Source: Verrucomicrobiales bacterium
GTDB lineage: Bacteria; Verrucomicrobiota; Verrucomicrobiia; Limisphaerales; CAIMTB01
Reading direction: 5' to 3'
Assembly (NCBI GenBank): GCA_016795425.1
Contig: JAEUHG010000156.1
Location: forward strand, 1 to 64,000
DNA: 64,000 bases
Each line of letters opens with the position of its first letter. The first letter of the stretch is position 1. Position numbers and translations under genes: made by a program. Shown piece after piece: positions 9,244 to 18,650 of this stretch. The notes beneath the pieces are model-generated. The model saw nothing but the letters and a program-made list of their open reading frames with translations. It did no database searches and was not told where the DNA came from.

Positions 9244-10875
9244 TCACTTGTCAGCGGGCTTGGCCTCGAACCGCATCTGCGGTCCGTTGCTGCCCCCACC
9301 GAGCCAGTCTTGGGCGTCGAAGAACGTGACGTAGAGCATGAAGCCGATGATCAGGCTGGCGAAGGTGTATTGGATGTAGGCGAGGACTCTGCCATTGAGG
9401 GGACGACGCCGGATGCCCTCGAGCATGGCCAGGACGATATGTCCTCCGTCGAGCACGGGAACCGGCATCAGATTGAGCAGGGCGAGGTTGACGTTGAGGA
9501 TAACGCTGAACCAGATCGCCTGCCGCCAGCCGTCGACATTCTCGAAGAGGATGTAATAGACCCGGACGATTTGTACCGGGCCGGACATGTGCTGCAATTT
9601 GATGTCGGATTTCTTCGACAGAAGCGCTTCGAAGGTGTTGACGATCGCCATCATGGCCAGCCGGATCTGCTCGACCGGGCCTGGATGAATCACTTCGAAC
9701 CGTCCGAACTCGTCATAAATGATGCCGGTGTCGCTGCCCCACATGACGCCGATACGCGGGACGGTGTCGTCGACGGGGATGGCGGGTTGCACGCGAACAT
9801 CGATCTTTTCCTGGTCGCGGCTGAGGGTGAAGACGAGTTCCTTGCCCCCGCTCTTTTGTACCTGCTGACTGAACTCCTCGGCGACACGGTAGGAGGTGCC
9901 GTTGATGGCGACGACTCGGTCGCCGCGCCGAATACCGGCGGCTTCGGCGGGGCTGCCGGGCATGACGGCGGAAACCGGAACGCCTTTGGGTTCCAGGGTC
10001 ACTTGCACGGATTCGGAGCCGCGCTGGACCGAGAGGTTGAGGGATTGGTCCGGATTCTTGCGGGCGTATTCGGTGATGCCGAGGGGGCTAAAGAGGCGGA
10101 CGCCGTTGACTTGCGTAATCAGGTCGTTGGGTCGAAGTCCGGCTTTCTCTGCGGCACTGCCAGGTTCGACCGCGGCCACCATGGGAGTTTCGGCCGGCAT
10201 CATCTGCAATTGACGGGTGGCCTGGCGCTGCCAGAAGCGGCGGGCGGGAATCACCGGGCTGGCAACGGTTTCGTTGGTGACTCCATCGCGCACGTAGCCG
10301 ACCTGCACCGTGTCGTGTTCGCTTCGGACGATTCTCCACGTCACGCTGTCGGAGCTGATGCCGCCCCACCGCGTCACCGCCTTGCCGTCGATGGAAACGA
10401 GGCGGTCGCCCGCGCGCAGTCCGGCTTTTTCGGCGGGGGAGTCCGGCAGGACGTAGCCGATGGTGGTGGTGGCTTCGGCTTCACTGACGGGACGGCCGAG
10501 CCACCAGACTGCCACGGCGAAGATGACCGCCAGCCCGAAGCTGAACAAGGGACCGGCGATGGCGACGATGATCTTGTCGATGGGCGCGACCGGCGGGAGT
10601 TTGGCCCGATCGAGGTCGGAGTGTCCTTCGATCGCCTCCATGGGTGCCAATTGGGGGAGGGCGACGAAGCCTCCCGCGGGAATGCTGCCGAGGCTGTACC
10701 AGACGCCGTTAATCCTTTTCTGCCAGAGCGGCTTGCCAAACCAGATGCCGAAGCGTTCGACGACCAGGCCGCGCCAGCGTGCTGCCAGGAAGTGGCCCAA
10801 CTCATGCACCACAATCATCAAGTTGAAGAAGAGAAGGACCTCCAACAGGATGACGATGATCTTCAGTATCTCCAT
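9244..10875 (-). CDS. rseP: Site-2 membrane metalloprotease RseP
   Basis: This is an intramembrane zinc protease of the RseP/YluC family, which cleaves anti-sigma factors and remnant signal peptides in the inner membrane. His24, Glu25 and His28 form HELGH in the first membrane segment, and the third zinc ligand is in the LDGGH motif near residue 480. Between them are three PDZ-like stretches (GLRAGDRLVSIDG, GLRPNDLITQVNG, GIRRGDRVVAING). E. coli RseP has two such domains and about 450 residues; this one has 543. The C-terminus has the last membrane helices. It precedes ispG, as is common in bacteria where rseP sits with isoprenoid genes. Confidence 0.95.
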   Translation of the reverse strand: MEILKIIVILLEVLLFFNLMIVVHELGHFLAARWRGLVVERFGIWFGKPLWQKRINGVWYSLGSIPAGGFVALPQLAPMEAIEGHSDLDRAKLPPVAPIDKIIVAIAGPLFSFGLAVIFAVAVWWLGRPVSEAEATTTIGYVLPDSPAEKAGLRAGDRLVSIDGKAVTRWGGISSDSVTWRIVRSEHDTVQVGYVRDGVTNETVASPVIPARRFWQRQATRQLQMMPAETPMVAAVEPGSAAEKAGLRPNDLITQVNGVRLFSPLGITEYARKNPDQSLNLSVQRGSESVQVTLEPKGVPVSAVMPGSPAEAAGIRRGDRVVAINGTSYRVAEEFSQQVQKSGGKELVFTLSRDQEKIDVRVQPAIPVDDTVPRIGVMWGSDTGIIYDEFGRFEVIHPGPVEQIRLAMMAIVNTFEALLSKKSDIKLQHMSGPVQIVRVYYILFENVDGWRQAIWFSVILNVNLALLNLMPVPVLDGGHIVLAMLEGIRRRPLNGRVLAYIQYTFASLIIGFMLYVTFFDAQDWLGGGSNGPQMRFEAKPADK

Positions 10876-11005
10876 AGGTTCGGAACCGGTCGGCGCGTCA
10901 TTGCAGCCGGCTAGACTATAGGTTGTACCGACCGGGTGGCAATGCCAGTAACAGGAGGTTGAATCGCGGCTGGATCAGGGGGGCCGCTCGTTTACCCTGC
11001 GCCGT

Positions 11006-11452
11006 GTGCAAGTGATTGACCTTACGCAGCGTCCGCCGCGGAGCATGCGCTGTCGATTGGGAGGCTACGCGATTCTTCCCCGGATTCTCGACAAGTGCCG
11101 GGCTTCCTTGGCGGGCCAACTGGGTGAGTACAAGTACCACTGTCCACTGGACCAGCATTTCTTTCGGTTCACCGGTCTGGACGCCGAGGTGTTGAAGGCC
11201 GAGGTGGCAAAAGGTGGTGGCGACTGGGAGATCCTGCAATGGATCCAGGCACAGGCGCCGTTGAAGCGGCAGGCCTGGGAGATTCTGCAGTGGAGCGATT
11301 ACCAGGATCGCCGAGGGCCGGATGGGGACCGCGAGACCCTGGAGTATTTCATGGAGGCCGTTGCGAAATTCAGTTCGGTTCGGGAGGATATCCGGACGTG
11401 GGCCGATCTCCTCGACCTCGACGATTTCGTCAGTTTCGGGGGGAAAGCCTAA
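11006..11452 (+). CDS. DUF5069 domain protein
   Basis: This small soluble protein of 148 residues has the DUF5069 pattern: a segment RLGGYAILPRILDKCRA near residue 17, then an aromatic centre (YKYHCPLDQHFFRF) and a Trp-rich middle. The family is frequent in PVC bacteria and has no known function. It begins with GTG at 11006; an overlapping GTG at 11004 is in another frame. It is divergent from rseP, with 130 bases between, and runs into the symporter gene 42 bases later, so the two may share a transcript. Confidence 0.82.
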   Translation: MQVIDLTQRPPRSMRCRLGGYAILPRILDKCRASLAGQLGEYKYHCPLDQHFFRFTGLDAEVLKAEVAKGGGDWEILQWIQAQAPLKRQAWEILQWSDYQDRRGPDGDRETLEYFMEAVAKFSSVREDIRTWADLLDLDDFVSFGGKA

Positions 11453-11494
11453 CCTCATTCGGCGGGAGAATCCCAATCGCGAACCCACTCCTTC

Positions 11495-13309
11495 ATGAAA
11501 CTCGAGTTGATCGACTGGTTGATCGTGGCGGCATCGCTGGCCGTTTGTTTTCTTCCCGCCTTGTTTTTTGGAAAGCGGGCGTCGCAGAGCACCTCTGAAT
11601 TTTTTGTCTCCGGTCGGGCCGTGCCATGGTGGTTGGCAGGCCTGTCGATGGTGGCGACCACTTTCAGCAGCGACACGCCGAACCTGGTGACGGACATCGT
11701 GCGGCGGAACGGGGTGGCGGGGAACTGGGTGTGGTGGGCGTATGTTTTGACGGGGGTGGCCACGGTGTTTTTCTTCGCACGCCTGTGGCGGCGTTCGGAG
11801 GTGATGACCGACCTCGAGTTCTACCAGATTCGTTATTCCGGCAAAGCGGCGAGCGTGGTGCGTGGCTTCCGGGCCGTTTACCTCGGTTTGTTCTTCAACT
11901 GTGTCATCATGGCGACGGTGAATCTCGCGGCGTGCAAGATCGCCAACGTCCTCTTCGGCATGCCGCGCTGGCAAACCTTGCTGGTGGTTGGGCTGTTGAA
12001 TGTGGCGTTCGCCGCGCACTCCGGACTGTGGGGGGTGCTGGTCATCGACATGATCCAGTTCTTTATCAAGATGACCGCAGTGATCGCCGCAGCGTACTTC
12101 GCCGTTGAGCATGTGGGGGGACTGGGGGTGCTGGTTTCCAAGTTGAGTGCCCCGATGCCGGGGCCGGACGGCAAGACGATGCTGCACTATCTGAATTTTC
12201 TGCCGGATTTCACCAACCAATGGGATTTGGCGTTCGCCGTCTTTGTGATGCCCATTGCGGTGCAGTGGTGGGCGACGTGGTATCCGGGCGCTGAACCGGG
12301 CGGTGGCAGCTATATCGCGCAGCGCATGCTGGCATCGAAATCGGAGAAGGATGCGCTGGGCGCGGTGCTGTTCTTCAATATTGCCCACTACGTGTTGCGA
12401 CCTTGGCCCTGGATTCTCGTGGGGCTTTGCTCGCTGTTGGTTTACCCCCAGCTCTCGGACATCCAGGCTGCGTTTCCCAACATGGATCCGTCCTTGCTGG
12501 GTCACGATATTGCCTACCCGGCTATGCTGAAGTTTTTGCCGGTCGGATTCATCGGCCTGATGGTGGGCGGACTGATCGCCGCCAATTCATCGACCATCTT
12601 GACGCATCTGAATTGGGGAGCGTCCTACCTGGTGCATGACTTCTATCAGCGGGTCATCCGAAAAGACGCTCCGGAGAAGCACTATGTCTTGGCGGGCCGG
12701 GTGACGACTGTTCTGTTGTTTCTCGGTTCCGCGGGGATGGTGTACCTGCTGGACACCGCCAAGGACAGTTTCGACATCCTGCTCCAGGTGGGTGCCGGCA
12801 CCGGTTTGCTGTATCTCCTGCGGTGGTTCTGGTGGCGGGTCAATGCCTGGTGTGAGGTCGCAGCGATGGTGAGTTCCTTCGGCTTTTCCATCCTGCTCTT
12901 GATTCTCAAGCGCGGCGGCTACGACGTGAGCACGCATCACGCATTGTTGATGACGATTGCCGTCACGACGTTGTGCTGGGTGGTGACGGCCTTCGTGAGT
13001 CCGGCGACCGACCGGCAGGTTTTGATCGATTTCTACCGCAAAGTACGGCCGTTCGGCCCGGGATGGGCGCGCATTCGGCGGGAAGCGGGAGTGTCCGAGT
13101 CCGAGGCCGCCGCGGGCCACGAGAATATTCCGCTGGCGCTCGTGGGGTGGTCGGCCGGTTGCGCCACCATTTGGTCGTCGCTCTTTGTGGTAGGCAGCGT
13201 GCTGTATGGTCGTTGGACCCAAGCCGCCTGGCTCCTGGGGGTGTTCGTGGTGGCGGGCGTGATCCTGCTGAAGGTCATCAAGGTCCTTTGGGATCGTTCC
13301 AAGGCATAA
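11495..13309 (+). CDS. Sodium:solute symporter (SSS family)
   Basis: This integral membrane protein of 604 residues belongs to the sodium/solute symporter family (SLC5-like, LeuT fold). It has about thirteen hydrophobic segments, starting with WLIVAASLAVCFLPALFF. The FFVSGRAVPWW motif near residue 37 and STTFSSDTP-like segment (VATTFSSDTPNL near 54) are typical of the family's first helices. The substrate is unknown; neighbours give no catabolic genes that would decide between sugar, amino acid or carboxylate. It follows the DUF5069 gene closely and ends 115 bases before a convergent membrane-protein gene. I see no frameshift or missing segment. Confidence 0.9.
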   Translation: MKLELIDWLIVAASLAVCFLPALFFGKRASQSTSEFFVSGRAVPWWLAGLSMVATTFSSDTPNLVTDIVRRNGVAGNWVWWAYVLTGVATVFFFARLWRRSEVMTDLEFYQIRYSGKAASVVRGFRAVYLGLFFNCVIMATVNLAACKIANVLFGMPRWQTLLVVGLLNVAFAAHSGLWGVLVIDMIQFFIKMTAVIAAAYFAVEHVGGLGVLVSKLSAPMPGPDGKTMLHYLNFLPDFTNQWDLAFAVFVMPIAVQWWATWYPGAEPGGGSYIAQRMLASKSEKDALGAVLFFNIAHYVLRPWPWILVGLCSLLVYPQLSDIQAAFPNMDPSLLGHDIAYPAMLKFLPVGFIGLMVGGLIAANSSTILTHLNWGASYLVHDFYQRVIRKDAPEKHYVLAGRVTTVLLFLGSAGMVYLLDTAKDSFDILLQVGAGTGLLYLLRWFWWRVNAWCEVAAMVSSFGFSILLLILKRGGYDVSTHHALLMTIAVTTLCWVVTAFVSPATDRQVLIDFYRKVRPFGPGWARIRREAGVSESEAAAGHENIPLALVGWSAGCATIWSSLFVVGSVLYGRWTQAAWLLGVFVVAGVILLKVIKVLWDRSKA

Positions 13310-13423
13310 CGGCATGGGCCGGTCCAGGCCCGGCCGAACGTTCTCGCCGACTATTGCGTCCGGAGTCTTGAGGATCTCCTGCGCCGGTCGCTGTGGTCAC
13401 CGTACGAAGGCCGAAGAAGCAGT

Positions 13424-14680
13424 CTATCCTGCCGGGTGGCGAACGCCGACGGCAGGCCTTGGATTGGACTCAAATCCGAAGAGTTCGCCGAGGAAACGCC
13501 ACAAGGCGCGCAATCCCACTTCGCGCATGGGGGCGAGTTTGTAGGTGCGGGTGATGGCTTCTTCGTGGCCTTTGTAGCGCGGCGGCAGAATCCCGAAGCG
13601 TGTGGTTGTCTCCCCCTCGATCTTCAAGAGATCGGCGTAAATGAAGCCTCGCCCCACGCAATAGGATCCCTGGGGCAGTTCAATGGTGGTGGGTTGTCCG
13701 AACCAACGGGGTCGATAATGAAAGAGGCATTGTCCCGATTCGCCGAGCTCCAGCCTGCCGTACGTGCGAATGGGGGTTGGGCCGATCGTTCTGGCCAGAA
13801 AGATCCAATTCGATTTTGGGTCCGGACGAAACCAGCGGCGCCGGCGGGAAAGAACGTCAAAGATGAACACGCTTCCAAGCACTGTCAGGCGCGAGGTCCA
13901 ACCGAAGAAGAACAGGCTGACGAGAATGATGATCGCGGCCCAAACGGCGCCGAGCGTGGGGCTGGCGAACGAGGTTCCGACGACTGTGCCAAGAAGGGCG
14001 GTGCGGAGGAGTTTCAGGGCGGCGTCGACGGTGGTGAACGGGCTGAGAAGGATGAGCACGTTGATCACGTGACCGAGGAGGAACACGGCGACGAACGCAA
14101 TGAGGGCGAATGGAGTGAGGAGAACATTCAACCATTGCGAACTGGTGGCCGCGGCGAGGCCGGCGGAGCTCGGATCAAGACCGGCGGTGCCGGGAAGACT
14201 GGATCCGAAGATGCCCACCGCCAGCGGGACGAACGCGCCTGCGGCGATGAGTCCGCTCACCTTGTTCTCGAGCACCTCGGCGACATCCATCGGCTTCTTG
14301 AGGGCCGTGGGGGTGGTTGGACCGAGAGCGTCCTTGGCAAAGACCAATCCGACCAGAATCAAGGCCGGCACCCAGAACCAGGGCTGGGCGAACCATGGCA
14401 GGGTGGCACGCTGGGCCTTGGGGGTGTCGAAATAGCGCCAAGCGCCGACCGCCCCCGTTCCAAGCAGCGGCGAGATGGCGACGCCGGTGATTTGAGAAAT
14501 GGTCTTGGCCAATTCGCCGGCGCCCGCCGGGTTGACCGAGCTGGGTCGAAGCGCGGCTGCGGTGATCGGAGGCTCAGCGGTCGGCGTTGGTGGAGTGAAG
14601 GGAGGTGGAAGGCTGTCCGCGCAGGCGATGCCGAGGCCGAGAAGTGCCACTGTGATCCAGGCGAACAACACCGTTCTCAT
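13424..14680 (-). CDS. DUF4126-like membrane protein
   Basis: The product, 418 residues from ATG at 14680, begins with a signal-like helix and a Pro/Thr-rich stretch (PPPFTPPTPTAEPP). A region of alternating helices and Gly/Ala turns follows (residues about 60-290), resembling the DUF4126 membrane family. The C-terminal 130 residues look soluble and may be a cytoplasmic domain. The function is unknown. An open frame extends 44 codons upstream, but the ATG at 14680 gives a normal exported start. It is the last gene on this leftward run and is convergent with the symporter gene. Confidence 0.7.
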   Translation of the reverse strand: MRTVLFAWITVALLGLGIACADSLPPPFTPPTPTAEPPITAAALRPSSVNPAGAGELAKTISQITGVAISPLLGTGAVGAWRYFDTPKAQRATLPWFAQPWFWVPALILVGLVFAKDALGPTTPTALKKPMDVAEVLENKVSGLIAAGAFVPLAVGIFGSSLPGTAGLDPSSAGLAAATSSQWLNVLLTPFALIAFVAVFLLGHVINVLILLSPFTTVDAALKLLRTALLGTVVGTSFASPTLGAVWAAIIILVSLFFFGWTSRLTVLGSVFIFDVLSRRRRWFRPDPKSNWIFLARTIGPTPIRTYGRLELGESGQCLFHYRPRWFGQPTTIELPQGSYCVGRGFIYADLLKIEGETTTRFGILPPRYKGHEEAITRTYKLAPMREVGLRALWRFLGELFGFESNPRPAVGVRHPAG

Positions 14681-14808
14681 CCGGGGTCGCAACCTGCCAG
14701 AAGGCTGCAGGAATCGCCAGCGGTAGCGCGTCGCAAGGAGTAGAATGGTTGCCGGGCAGGAAAGACGATGATGCCGATCCATCCAAACCAAGTCGTCCGC
14801 GCGCGTCC

Positions 14809-16251
14809 TCACGCGAGGATTCCCGGCACCAGTTCTCCGTAGACGTCGGTCAGACGGAAATCTCGTCCTTGAAAGCGGTAGGTGAGGCGCTTGTGGTCGA
14901 GGCCGAGCAGGTGGAGCACGGTGGCATGAAGGTCATGGGTATGGACGCGGTCGGCGGCTGGACCGAAGCCTAGTTCGTCGGTTTCGCCGTGAATATGGCC
15001 GGCTTTCACGCCTCCGCCGGCGAGCCACATGGTGAACGCGTCGATGTGATGGTTGCGACCGGTCTTTTCGCGGCTTTCACCCATGGGGGTGCGTCCGAAT
15101 TCTCCTCCCCATAACACCAAGGTATCCTTGAGAAGACCCCGTGCCTTGAGATCGAGGACCAGGGCGGCCTGGCCCTGGTCCACCTGGTGGCAGACTTTTT
15201 CGAAGTCGTCTTCGAGGTTTTCGCCAGGACCGCCGTGGCTATCCCAATTGGTGTGATAGAGCTGAACGAAGCGCACCCCGCGTTCGATGAGACGCCGAGC
15301 GAGGAGGCAATTCCGGGCGAAGGACGGTTTTTCGCGATCGACGCCGTAAAGATTCAGAGTGGCTTCGGATTCGCCGCGAAGGTCCATCGCTTCCGGCGCG
15401 CTGGTCTGCATGCGATAAGCCATCTCGTAGGCGGCGATTCGGGTGGTGATTTCCGGGTCCCCCGTTTCGACCAGTCGTTGGAGGTTGAGATCGCGGACCG
15501 CATCGATGGCACGGCGTTGGCGGTCGTCGGTGATGCCCGTGGGAGTGGTGAGGTTGAGAATCGGTTCACCCTGGGATCGAAGCGGGACGCCTTGGTACGA
15601 GGTGGGAAGAAAGCCGCTTCCCCAATTGACCGCACCGCCGCGCGGGCCGCGCGGACCGCTTTGCAGGACCACGAAGCCGGGTAGATTGTCGGCCTCGCTG
15701 CCGATGCCGTAGGTGACCCAGGAGCCCATGCTGGGACGTCCGAACTGGGCCGACCCAGTGTTCATGAAGAGTTTGGCCGGGGCATGATTGAAGACGTCGG
15801 TGGCGCAAGTGCGGATGAAGGTGACGTCATCCACAATACGGGCGGTATGCGGGAACAGTTCGCTGACCCACATTCCGGATTGTCCGTATTGGCGGAACGC
15901 GCGTTTGGAGCCGAGCAACGTGGACTTGTTCTTGAACGAACTGTCCATGAAGGCGAAGCGTTTGCCTTCGAGGTAGGAGTCGGGGATCGCTTGGCCGTTG
16001 AGATGGTTAAGGCGCGGCTTGAAATCAAAGAGCTCCAGTTGCGAGGGCCCCCCGGCCATGAAGAGGTAGATGACGTTTCGCGCCCGGGGAATGCCGTGCC
16101 CGGGCCTGGGAGCCATGGGATGGGAGGCATCGATCGTCGTCGTTGGGCTGGCCTGGGAGCGTGATGGATCGAGCAGTGAGGCGAGAGCCAGGGAACCCAA
16201 GCCCAGGCCGGAGCGTCCGAGAAAATGGCGACGATTGATTTCGGAACTCAT
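14809..16251 (-). CDS. Tat-exported DUF1501 protein
   Basis: This 480-residue protein belongs to DUF1501, a sulfatase/alkaline-phosphatase-like fold that is abundant in Planctomycetes and Verrucomicrobia. A twin-arginine leader is present (NRRHFLGRSG then a Leu/Ala-rich stretch). Family segments include FMAGGPSQLELFD near residue 67 and WGGEFGRTPM near 385, followed by GRNHH. The family's substrate is not established. Its start overlaps the stop of the PSD1 gene by four bases (ATGA), so they are translationally coupled; such pairs recur across PVC genomes. Confidence 0.93.
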   Translation of the reverse strand: MSSEINRRHFLGRSGLGLGSLALASLLDPSRSQASPTTTIDASHPMAPRPGHGIPRARNVIYLFMAGGPSQLELFDFKPRLNHLNGQAIPDSYLEGKRFAFMDSSFKNKSTLLGSKRAFRQYGQSGMWVSELFPHTARIVDDVTFIRTCATDVFNHAPAKLFMNTGSAQFGRPSMGSWVTYGIGSEADNLPGFVVLQSGPRGPRGGAVNWGSGFLPTSYQGVPLRSQGEPILNLTTPTGITDDRQRRAIDAVRDLNLQRLVETGDPEITTRIAAYEMAYRMQTSAPEAMDLRGESEATLNLYGVDREKPSFARNCLLARRLIERGVRFVQLYHTNWDSHGGPGENLEDDFEKVCHQVDQGQAALVLDLKARGLLKDTLVLWGGEFGRTPMGESREKTGRNHHIDAFTMWLAGGGVKAGHIHGETDELGFGPAADRVHTHDLHATVLHLLGLDHKRLTYRFQGRDFRLTDVYGELVPGILA

Positions 16252-18533
16252 TCGCGGGTGATGGTTTCGTCGAGATTGAGAAGCACACGGGCGACGGTGA
16301 GCCAGGCCGCCGATTCGCCGTGCTGCCGGCGTTCCTCATCGAACAACGCCTGGATTCGGGCGTGTTCGGCGGGTTCGGGGGGGCGCGCGACACAGAGGCG
16401 GAACGCCGTGGCCCAGCGATCGGAGGTGGCGGGCTCGCGTTCGAGGCGGGCCGCAAGTGCGGCGGCGAGTTCCATGAAAGCCGAGTCATTAAGCAGTGTT
16501 AGTGCCTGGAGAGGAGTGTTGGAGCGGAGTCGGCGGGTGCAGGCGCTGAAGGCGTCCGGAGCATCGAAGACAGCCAGGGCGGGGTGCGGCGTTGCTCTCC
16601 AGTAGAAGGTGTAAAGGCCGCGCCGAAAACGGTCCGGGCCGCTGCTGGCGGTCCATTCCCGGCGGGATTGCCCGAGGTTCATTACACCTTCCGGTTGCGG
16701 CGGAAAGACGGAGGGTCCGCCGATTGCCGGATGGAGGACTCCGCTGGCGGCCAGTGCGACATCACGGATGAGTTCGGCGTCGAGACGGAGCCGGTTTTGG
16801 CGGGCGAGCCACCGGTTGTTGGGGTCCTTTTCGGCGAGATCGGGGCGGATGCGCGACGATTGTCGATAGGTGGCCGAGGTGACGATTTGTCGATGCAAGG
16901 CCTTGAGGTTCCATGAGGAATCGATGAGTTCGAGGGCCAGCCAGTCGAGCAGGTCCGGGTGGGTGGGTGGGATGCCTTGGGTGCCGAAGTCATTCTCAGT
17001 CTCGACCAGCCCTCGACCAAAGTACTGCTGCCAGATTCGATTGACGACGACCCGGGCTGTGAGCGGGTGGTTGGGGTGGGTCAGCCAGCGCGCCAGGTCG
17101 AGTCGACGGAGTCGGCCGTGTTGGGGCGTTGGGACGGCGTCGGGTGCGGCTCCTGCGAGCACCGCAGGCACGGCAGGTTGCACGTCGAGGCCGCGGCGGG
17201 TGAAGTCGCCCTTGATAAAGATGTAACTCTCGCGGGGCGCGGGGCGTTCGGCGAGGACGAGAGTGGTGGTGGTGGGCGGAGTTTTCTTTTTGAGGCGGGC
17301 GAGGTTGGCAGCGAGTTTTTCGCGCTCGGTTTTGGCGGCGGGTTCGTCGGATTCCTGGATCGAGGCCAGGGCGGCTTCGATACGGGAAAGTTCTTCGGCG
17401 TGCGCGGCTACAGCTTTTCGCTCGGCCTCGGTGGGTAGGGGAAGCGTGGGTTCGTCCTGATCGTTGAAGAATGCGAATATCTGGAAATAGTCACGCTGGG
17501 TGAACGGGTCGAATTTGTGGTCGTGACACTGCGCGCAGGCGAGTGTGATGCCCATCAGGGCGCTTCCGGTGGTGTTGACGCGATCCAGCACGGATTCGAT
17601 GCGGAACTGTTCCGGGTCGATGCCGCCTTCCTGATTGATTTGGGTGTTGCGATGAAACCCGGTGGCAACGCGCTGCGAGGTCGTCGCGTTGGGGAGCAAG
17701 TCACCGGCGAGTTGTTCGATGATGAAATGGTCGAAGGGCTTGTTGTCGTTGAATGCGGCGATGACCCAGTCGCGCCAGGGCCACATGACGCGAGGGGCGT
17801 CGATGCTGTAACCGTTGGAGTCCGCGTAGCGCGCGATATCCAGCCACCACCGGGCCCAGCGCTCGCCATAATGCGGCGAACGCAGGAGTTCCTCGATGGC
17901 ACGATCGTAGGCGTCAACCCGGGTGTCGGTGGTGAAGGCATCAACTTGGGAGGGTGTCGGAGGGAGTCCGAGCAGGTCCAGGCTGGCACGTCGGAGCAGG
18001 GTGACGCGATCGGCTTCGGGCGAGGGGACGATGCGTTCCCGAACGAGTCGGGCCTGGATGAAGTGATCGATGGGATTGCGGATGGTCGCGCTGGATTCCA
18101 GGGGCGGAACGGCGGGTCGCCGTGGCGGAGTGAAGGCCCAATGCACGAAACGTCCGGCCTTCTCCGAGGTTGGGGCGATGGCGCCTTCTTCGATCCAACG
18201 GCGGAGGGTGAGGATTTCTTTGGGATCCAAAGGTGGTTTTTTGTACGGCATCCGCGAGAGGCTTGGGTGCCGTCCTTCGATCGCTTGAATGGAAAGGCTG
18301 TGCTCGGCATCGCCGGCGACCCATGCCGGACCCGTTTCACCGCCTTGGAGCGCGAGCGCTGCGGTGTCGAGTCGGAGATTGCCTTTGGGGTGATCCTCGC
18401 CGTGGCAAATGACGCAATGCTGGGTAAGGATGGGTTTGACCTCGTTGAGATAATCCACGGTCGCAGCAGGGGCGGCTGCAAGGAAGCGGGCCAGCAGTAC
18501 CATGGCGGCAAGGAGTGGGCACAAACGAGGCAT
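16248..18533 (-). CDS. PSCyt1/DUF1549/DUF1553 cytochrome-type protein
   Basis: This is a 761-residue exported protein of the planctomycete-type cytochrome group. After a signal peptide (residues 1-22) comes a PSCyt1 domain with a haem-binding C40-V-I-C43-H44. DUF1549 (about 155-370) and DUF1553 (about 480-740) follow, the latter with RLDLARWLTHPNHPLTARVVVNR and FQG-like segments. The length is at the short end, since many relatives carry an extra LamG domain that is missing here. It probably works with the DUF1501 protein encoded by the overlapping gene, at the cell surface or in the periplasm. The reaction is unknown. Confidence 0.93.
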   Translation of the reverse strand: MPRLCPLLAAMVLLARFLAAAPAATVDYLNEVKPILTQHCVICHGEDHPKGNLRLDTAALALQGGETGPAWVAGDAEHSLSIQAIEGRHPSLSRMPYKKPPLDPKEILTLRRWIEEGAIAPTSEKAGRFVHWAFTPPRRPAVPPLESSATIRNPIDHFIQARLVRERIVPSPEADRVTLLRRASLDLLGLPPTPSQVDAFTTDTRVDAYDRAIEELLRSPHYGERWARWWLDIARYADSNGYSIDAPRVMWPWRDWVIAAFNDNKPFDHFIIEQLAGDLLPNATTSQRVATGFHRNTQINQEGGIDPEQFRIESVLDRVNTTGSALMGITLACAQCHDHKFDPFTQRDYFQIFAFFNDQDEPTLPLPTEAERKAVAAHAEELSRIEAALASIQESDEPAAKTEREKLAANLARLKKKTPPTTTTLVLAERPAPRESYIFIKGDFTRRGLDVQPAVPAVLAGAAPDAVPTPQHGRLRRLDLARWLTHPNHPLTARVVVNRIWQQYFGRGLVETENDFGTQGIPPTHPDLLDWLALELIDSSWNLKALHRQIVTSATYRQSSRIRPDLAEKDPNNRWLARQNRLRLDAELIRDVALAASGVLHPAIGGPSVFPPQPEGVMNLGQSRREWTASSGPDRFRRGLYTFYWRATPHPALAVFDAPDAFSACTRRLRSNTPLQALTLLNDSAFMELAAALAARLEREPATSDRWATAFRLCVARPPEPAEHARIQALFDEERRQHGESAAWLTVARVLLNLDETITRE

Positions 18534-18650
18534 GATCGACGGCAGGCTAGGTCCGAGAGAGGCAATTGCAACGCCCTGTTTCCGGAATTCACGGGGCTCG
18601 CCACCTTGGCGTGAGCCCGAGGGCAGGCGACCTGTGGCGAGCGCAACCCG

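Noticed and set aside
9145..10914. Long rightward open frame (589 residues) opposite ispG and rseP
   Set aside because: It overlaps two recognised genes, has a Gly/Asp/His-rich composition and no domain. High-GC coding DNA often leaves such antisense frames open.
10916..12505. Leftward open frame (529 residues) opposite the symporter gene
   Set aside because: It is antisense to a clear sodium:solute symporter and is full of His, Arg and Gln with no fold.
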